Part shown: positions 6,066-8,349 of the stretch, piece after piece
How the letters are laid out: each line of letters begins with the position of its first letter
Position numbering within the stretch: position 1 is the stretch's first letter
Assembly: GCA_900545835.1 (NCBI GenBank)
Contig: URBB01000091.1
Coordinates: forward strand, 1 to 8,349
Direction: 5' to 3'
Origin: an uncultured Collinsella sp.
Lineage (GTDB): Bacteria > Actinomycetota > Coriobacteriia > Coriobacteriales > Coriobacteriaceae
Length of the DNA: 8,349 nt
The notes under the pieces: model-generated
What the model saw: only the letters and a program-made list of their open reading frames with translations
Told to the model about the DNA's origin: nothing
Database searches by the model: none
Made by a program: the position numbers and the translations under genes

Positions 6066-6071
6066 AGTATA
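6066..6071 (-). promoter_or_regulatory. Candidate -10 element of kinase copy A
   Basis: TATACT on the - strand, about 35 bases upstream of ATG 6031, in a gap that follows the terminator of copy B. A TTGTCC string (6100-6095) is too far upstream for a standard -35, so the promoter assignment is tentative. Confidence 0.35.
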
Positions 6072-6160
6072 TTCCACCCATCGGTAAAAGGCTAGGACAA
6101 CTCGGCGAACGGTGTGGAAGCGATGAAGTACGGCAGAACATCTCTCCCCCATGACGGAAC

Positions 6161-6192
6161 AAAAAAGGCGCCCCGGCCGAAACCGGGGCGCC
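6161..6192 (-). terminator. Intrinsic terminator of kinase copy B
   Basis: On the - strand, GGCGCCCCGG (6192-6183), loop TTTCGG, then the exact complement CCGGGGCGCC (6176-6167), followed by TTTTTT (6166-6161). The ten-pair, GC-rich stem is the strongest terminator in the window. It lies 28 bases past the stop codon and separates the two kinase genes. Confidence 0.93.
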
Positions 6193-6220
6193 GCATGTGC
6201 ACGAATATGTCGCGTTTCGA

Positions 6221-7153
6221 TTACTGACGATCGAGCTTGCGGACAGCAACGCGCTTGCTGTACTCGTCGACGTGACCGAAGTCGCCAATGCCGACGGACT
6301 CGGCAACGTTGGCGCCGGTGGCCATAGCGAGCTTCATGGCCTCCTCGACGTTGTCGCGATCCCTGTACCACTTGTGCAGGAACGCAGCGAGGGTGCAGTC
6401 GCCGGCGCAGACGGAAGAGACCAGCTTGATGTTGAACTCACGCTTGGCGTACCAGATGTCCTCGCCGTTGGAGAAGTAAGCGTCGCCGCGGCTACCACGG
6501 GTGAGCAGCACGTTCTGAACGCCGGCGTCGTGAGCCATCTTCATGGCAACGCGGACCTCGTCGTCGGTGTCGACCGGCACGCCGAAGATGGCCTTCATCT
6601 CGTGATGGTTCGGCTTGATGAGCAGCGGCTTCTTGTGAGCGAGCTCCTTGAGCTTGTCGGAGGACAGGTCCAAGACGACATCGGCGCCGCGAGCCTGAGC
6701 GTGCTCCATGACCTTAGCCAGGAAGTCAGGCGTAGCTTTGGGAGGCACGGAGCCGGAAACGATCAGGCACTCGAGATCGCCCGCGGTGTCCAGGATGTTG
6801 TAGAGCTCCTCCTGGTGCTGCGGCGTGATCGGAGCACCCGGGTTCAGGATGCCGTACTCGTGCTGGCCATCGTTGACGTAGGTGTTAATGCGCGTGATAC
6901 CGTCGGTCCAGACCGGGCGGCAGAGGCAACCCAGGTTCATGACCTCCTCGACGATGAACTTGCCCGTGAAGCCGGCGAAGAAGCCGAGCGCGACGGTGTC
7001 GACGCCCATCTTCTTAAAGGCGAAGGACACGTCGAGGCCCTTGCCGTTAGCCGTGTAGCTGGCCGAGCCGGTGCGGACGTTTTCGTCGGGCTCGAGCGGA
7101 GAGCTCGAAACCGTCATGTCGACAGCCGGGTTAGCGGTTAGCGTGTAGAACAT
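6221..7153 (-). CDS. PfkB-family sugar-phosphate kinase (1-phosphofructokinase type), copy B
   Basis: A 310-residue paralogue of copy A: same length, co-linear over its whole span, and roughly half identical by eye. Motifs are TLTANPAVD (4-12, D12), NGKGLDVS (36-43), TDGITRIN (83-90), VSGSVPP (132-138), LIKPN (178-182), LTRGSRGDAYFSNG (217-230) and CAGDC (249-253, catalytic D252). Two deviations stand out. GAGD is CAGD, as in copy A. The Asn of the GKGxNV motif, which contacts the sugar in E. coli Pfk-2 (Asn43), is Asp41 here, so the substrate or activity may differ from copy A. The start is ATG 7153 with AGGGGG eight bases upstream. It lies 74 bases downstream of ptsI on the same strand with no terminator between, so the two are probably co-transcribed. 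This points to phosphorylation of a PTS-imported sugar phosphate. Confidence 0.9.
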   Translation of the reverse strand: MFYTLTANPAVDMTVSSSPLEPDENVRTGSASYTANGKGLDVSFAFKKMGVDTVALGFFAGFTGKFIVEEVMNLGCLCRPVWTDGITRINTYVNDGQHEYGILNPGAPITPQHQEELYNILDTAGDLECLIVSGSVPPKATPDFLAKVMEHAQARGADVVLDLSSDKLKELAHKKPLLIKPNHHEMKAIFGVPVDTDDEVRVAMKMAHDAGVQNVLLTRGSRGDAYFSNGEDIWYAKREFNIKLVSSVCAGDCTLAAFLHKWYRDRDNVEEAMKLAMATGANVAESVGIGDFGHVDEYSKRVAVRKLDRQ

Positions 7154-7161
7154 TTACAGTA

Positions 7162-7167
7162 CCCCCT
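7162..7167 (-). promoter_or_regulatory. Ribosome binding site of kinase copy B
   Basis: AGGGGG on the - strand, eight bases before ATG 7153. It overlaps a small 5-bp inverted repeat (TACAG at 7155-7159, CTGTA at 7166-7170), with most of the G-run in the loop. Confidence 0.6.
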
Positions 7168-7180
7168 GTATATGTGAGGG

Positions 7181-7210
7181 CCGCGTGGCCGGCCCATTCC
7201 AACCACGCGG
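7181..7210 (-). other. Intercistronic hairpin between ptsI and kinase copy B
   Basis: CCGCGTGG (7181-7188) pairs exactly with CCACGCGG (7203-7210) around a 14-base loop. No T-run follows, so it is unlikely to terminate transcription. It sits just past the ptsI stop and before the next ribosome binding site, where an RNA processing or stability element in an operon would be expected. Confidence 0.55.
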
Positions 7211-7227
7211 TTACCTCTGATACCAAA

Positions 7228-8320
7228 TTAGCGAGCTGCGGACTCGAGCAGTGCCTTGACCTCGGCGGCGGTGTTGCAGGCGAGTGCCTTCTCGGCGAGC
7301 TCGTCGCACTCGGCCTTGGTCCACTGGCTGATGGTCTTGCGGGCGCGCAGGATCGACGGAGCGCTCATCGAGAACTCCTCCAGGCCCCAGCTGATCAGCA
7401 GCGGCTCGAGCAGCGGATCGGCAGCGGCCTCGCCGCACATACCGACCATGATGCCGGCCTTCACGCCGCTCTCGATGATGTTCTTGAGCGAGCGGAGCAC
7501 GGCGGGATAGTAAACCTGGTACAGGTTGGAGATGGTGTCGTTACCACGGTCGGCGCACATGGTGTAGCCGATCAGGTCGTTGGTGCCGATGGAGAAGAAG
7601 TCGGCAACCTCGGCAAGACGGTCTGCGAGCAGCGAAGCGGCGGGCGTCTCGACCATGATGCCGACCTCGATGTTCTCGTTGAACTTGCGACCCTCTTCGG
7701 TAAGCTCGGCCTTGCACTGCTCGACGAGCTCCTTGACAGCCAAGACCTCCTCGACGCAGGTGACGAGCGGGATCATGATCTTGACGTCACCGAAGGCGCT
7801 AGCGCGCAGCAGAGCGCGGAGCTGGACCTTGTACTGGTCGGGATTGGCCAGACAGTAACGCACGGCACGGAAGCCCATGAAGGGGTTATCTTCCTTGACC
7901 ATGTGCAGATACGGAATCTCCTTGTCGCCACCGACATCGAGCGTGCGGATGATGACCGGAGCACCCTTAAGCGCGCTGGCGACCTTACGGTAGGCGTTGA
8001 ACTGCTCCTCCTCGGAAGGAAGCTCAGCAGAGTCCATGAACAGGAACTCGGAGCGGAACAGACCGATGGCCTCGGCGTCGTGATCGAGCGCGTTGGGCAC
8101 GTCATCGGGGTTACCGATGTTGCAGGCGATGATCTTCTTGATGCCATCAGCAGTCACGGACGGCTTGCCACGGAAGGCCTCGAGGGCTGCCTTCTCGGCA
8201 GCGAAGGCCTCGGCCTTGGCGGTGTAGGCAGCGAGCGTCTCCTCGTCGGGATCGGCCTCGACGATACCCTTGCCACCGTCGACGACAACGGTCATACCGT
8301 TGCGCAGCGCGGTGCAGCTG
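7228..8320 (-). CDS. ptsI: PTS phosphoenolpyruvate-protein phosphotransferase (enzyme I), 5' partial
   Basis: Enzyme I takes phosphate from phosphoenolpyruvate and passes it to HPr, the first step of all PTS sugar uptake. It acts in the cytoplasm. This fragment has 363 genuine residues, against about 540-575 in full-length proteins. The PEP-binding TIM-barrel domain is intact. Key residues in fragment numbering are R89 in GLFRSEFLF, R125 in IIRTLDVGGDKE, E224 in MVETPAA, N247 and D248 in FFSIGTNDL, R258 in DRGND, and active-site C295 in GMCGE. These match E. coli Arg296, Arg332, Glu431, Asn454, Asp455, Arg465 and Cys502. The N-terminal HPr-binding domain with the phosphorylated His is missing because the contig ends. 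The apparent start at 8337, giving an N-terminus MCIRDS, is sequencing adapter and not protein; the codon at 8322-8320 is part adapter. Kinase copy B follows and is probably in the same operon. ptsH would be expected nearby, outside the window. Confidence 0.95.
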
Positions 8321-8349
8321 CTGTCTCTTATACACATCTGACGCTGCCG
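8321..8349. other. Tn5 mosaic end and Nextera adapter contamination
   Basis: CTGTCTCTTATACACATCT (8321-8339) is the exact 19-bp Tn5 mosaic end used in tagmentation libraries. It is followed by GACGCTGCCG (8340-8349), the beginning of one of the two Nextera adapter arms. On the - strand it creates the well-known false N-termini MCIRDS and MYKRQ. Real genomic sequence ends at 8320. Confidence 0.97.

Noticed and set aside
6197..7141. A 314-codon open frame on the + strand opposite kinase copy B.
   Set aside because: Antisense shadow; its resemblance to the frame opposite copy A only reflects the paralogy of the real genes.
8147..8335. Open frame starting MYKRQ on the - strand.
   Set aside because: Its start lies in the Tn5 mosaic end and the rest is an off-frame reading of ptsI.

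Overview
The window looks like a short contig from a human-gut-type coriobacterium (Collinsella or a close relative, Actinomycetota). This is inferred from the moderately high GC, the style of the encoded proteins and the gene families; I could not run a search. Both ends are cut inside genes. The last 29 bases (8321-8349) are not biological: they are the Tn5 mosaic end plus the start of a Nextera-type sequencing adapter.

Left part (1-1118, + strand): the 3' portion of an ABC-transporter ATPase gene of the iron-siderophore/cobalamin type, with an extra C-terminal domain. A decayed internal scrap of an IS3-family transposase follows. It runs straight into the end of the next gene, which lies on the opposite strand, so this spot looks like an old rearrangement junction.

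Middle part (1119-4960, all - strand): reading in the direction of transcription (right to left) there is a CCA-adding tRNA nucleotidyltransferase with an HD domain, a tRNA-Glu(CUC) gene with its own terminator, a polytopic flippase-like membrane protein of the LPG-synthase-TM family, and a TetR-type regulator. An inverted repeat between the last two is a candidate operator.

Right part (5041-8320, - strand): the C-terminal two thirds of PTS enzyme I (ptsI) is followed by two tandem 310-residue PfkB-family sugar-phosphate kinases of the 1-phosphofructokinase/tagatose-6-phosphate kinase type. A perfect 8-bp stem hairpin lies between ptsI and the first kinase. Strong intrinsic terminators follow each kinase, so the second kinase probably has its own promoter. 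Together these genes couple PEP-dependent sugar uptake to phosphorylation of the imported sugar phosphate.

I see no convincing novel defence, mobile or RNA system. The most interesting items are the paralogous kinases with altered active-site motifs, the ABC ATPase with an atypical Q-loop region and a C-terminal extension, the IS3 scar, the candidate TetR operator, and the adapter artefact, which creates false protein N-termini.
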